A stretch of 64,000 nt of DNA, taken from assembly GCA_023227945.1 (NCBI GenBank), contig JALOCC010000001.1, forward strand, positions 62,001 to 126,000, in the 5' to 3' direction. Position 1 is the stretch's first letter. Every line of letters starts with the position of its first letter. Positions 62,928-64,000 of the stretch are shown here, in pieces. The notes below the pieces were generated by a model that saw nothing but the letters and a program-made list of their open reading frames with translations, was not told the DNA's origin and did not search any database. The position numbers and the translations under genes were made by a program. The DNA is from Candidatus Omnitrophota bacterium (GTDB taxonomy: Bacteria; Omnitrophota; Gorgyraeia; Duberdicusellales; 4484-171).

Positions 62928-63085
62928 TCATACTTTGTTGGAAAAATAATAAGAAATTGTGGGAATTTAAAAAATTAGGGTGTTTCGAGGGAATAAATGT
63001 TGTGCAATTAAAGAGGCAAGTTACAGGAGGAAGGAATTTTGCTTTGCTTCTTTGTAATTCTCTTAGCAGTATTCGAAACGCTAAG

Positions 63086-64000
63086 CTATTTTTCTCTGCT
63101 AGATGCTTTTTTAAGCTCTTCTAAAAATTTTTGGTTAATCGGTTGCCCCAGGGCTTGCGCTTTGTTTATATCTTCCCAAGCTTTGTCGTAATCTCTTTTG
63201 AGGCCATACGTCACAGCCCGATTGTAATAAACAGAAGCGTAATTTGGGTTTATGCGGATTGCATTGCTATAATCACCAATGGCATCATCATATTTTTCCT
63301 GTTTAGAATAAACAACTCCTCTATTCTGATACAGCTCTGCATTATTTAAATCGATTTGTATAGCCTCGGTGAAGTCTATTATGGCTTTGTCATAATAACC
63401 TTTGTCAGCATAAATATTGCCGCGGTTAATGTAAGCAGTGTGATGTTTAGGGTTAATTTCTAATGCCTTTGTAAAATCTGAAACCGCTTCATCCAAATTA
63501 CCTTTTTTGTTGTAGGCAACTGCCCGGTTATAATAAGCATTAGCATCATCAGGGCTAATCTTTATAACATTAGTAAAGTCAGATATGGCTTGGTCAAAAT
63601 TATCTTTACCAAAATAAATACCCCCTCGGTTAGTATAAGCAAATGCATAGTTTGGATTTAATCTTATGGCGCTGGCATAATCGGCTATGGCGTTGTCGAG
63701 GTCGCCTTTTTTGTTGTAGGCAACTGCCCGGTTGTAATACGCATCGGCATTTTTAGGGTTCATTTCGATTATGCTGGAGAAGTCGGCAAGGGCTTTTTCA
63801 AAATCATTTTTCGCCAGATAGGCGTTGGCTCGGTTATTGTATGCGCTGACATATTTGGAATCAAGCGATATTGCTTCGCTATAATCGGATATTGCTTGTT
63901 CAAGATTGCCTTTTTTGGCATAAGCCAGGCCGCTTATATTATATGCTGCCGCAATTTTTGGGTTGGTTTGTATGACTCTTTTGACATCAGAAATCGCTCG
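63086..64000 (-). CDS. multi-TPR protein, 5' end outside window
   Basis: The frame is open to the window edge: 304 residues, all but the last 20 made of near-perfect 34-residue TPRs (A-x-Y-N-R-A/G-x-x-Y and D/N-x-A-I-x-D patterns). About eight to nine units are visible, so the full gene is longer. An internal ATG at 63763 is just a codon in the run. A 29-base stretch is identical at 63501-63529 and 63705-63733, exactly two TPRs apart, pointing to recent duplication. Partner unknown. Confidence 0.85.
   Translation of the reverse strand, partial: RAISDVKRVIQTNPKIAAAYNISGLAYAKKGNLEQAISDYSEAISLDSKYVSAYNNRANAYLAKNDFEKALADFSSIIEMNPKNADAYYNRAVAYNKKGDLDNAIADYASAIRLNPNYAFAYTNRGGIYFGKDNFDQAISDFTNVIKISPDDANAYYNRAVAYNKKGNLDEAVSDFTKALEINPKHHTAYINRGNIYADKGYYDKAIIDFTEAIQIDLNNAELYQNRGVVYSKQEKYDDAIGDYSNAIRINPNYASVYYNRAVTYGLKRDYDKAWEDINKAQALGQPINQKFLEELKKASSREK

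Overview
The window reads as chromosomal DNA of an AT-rich, Gram-negative, uncultured-type bacterium. Outer-membrane export proteins, many TPR proteins, hydrogenase maturation genes and long O-antigen-type sugar gene runs would suit Omnitrophota or a related PVC/candidate phylum, but no marker gene here fixes the taxonomy. Almost every gene lies on the minus strand; the only convincing plus-strand gene is a 74-codon secreted protein at 20766.

Left part (1-11.6 kb): a truncated PilZ gene, a pseudoknot-capable intergenic element, a TPR protein, a DUF3857/transglutaminase lipoprotein, DUF1805, an aminotransferase, an Lrp/AsnC regulator, hypD-hypC-hypF, a DnaQ-type exonuclease with a WYL-like tail, a YjbQ protein and a tRNA-binding protein. 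The gaps hold a family of imperfect palindromes, three of them framed by CACAGAT-type arms.

Export block (11.6-24.1 kb): a tight seven-gene minus-strand run (TPR protein, PilZ protein, beta-barrel, Wza-like exporter, Wzc-like tyrosine kinase, O-antigen ligase/polymerase, TPR protein) starts at a near-consensus promoter that appears to give a leaderless mRNA. Beside it lie the small secreted protein, a membrane GGDEF protein, a geranylgeranyl-reductase-like flavoprotein and the initiating sugar-phosphate transferase. The PilZ and GGDEF genes suggest cyclic-di-GMP control of export.

Sugar block (24.3-51.4 kb): glycosyltransferases of GT2, GT4, GT9 and GT34-like type, an FkbM methyltransferase, three radical SAM enzymes (one with a B12-binding domain), a second Wzy/ligase, an ABC exporter, two pyruvyltransferase-family proteins and a CDP-3,6-dideoxyhexose set (rfbF, rfbG, a 3,5-epimerase-like gene, a reductase-like gene, rfbH, rfbE). 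RfbH keeps the exact cysteine spacing of the [2Fe-2S] dehydrase E1.

Right part (51.4-64 kb): a mosaic of intact and decayed genes: a MenD-like ThDP enzyme, an SDR, a wrecked ketoacyl-ACP synthase III, an FrhB-like/hexapeptide-acyltransferase fusion and an aldo/keto reductase, with decayed extra copies of the SDR and the reductase and a 55-bp inverted repeat. Then come GDP-mannose 4,6-dehydratase carrying a 390-residue intein with a LAGLIDADG endonuclease, a plant-type GDP-mannose 3,5-epimerase, and a TPR protein running off the edge. The main points of interest are the intein, the ThDP/SDR/KAS/AKR module, the unusual dideoxysugar set, the palindrome family and the pseudoknot element.
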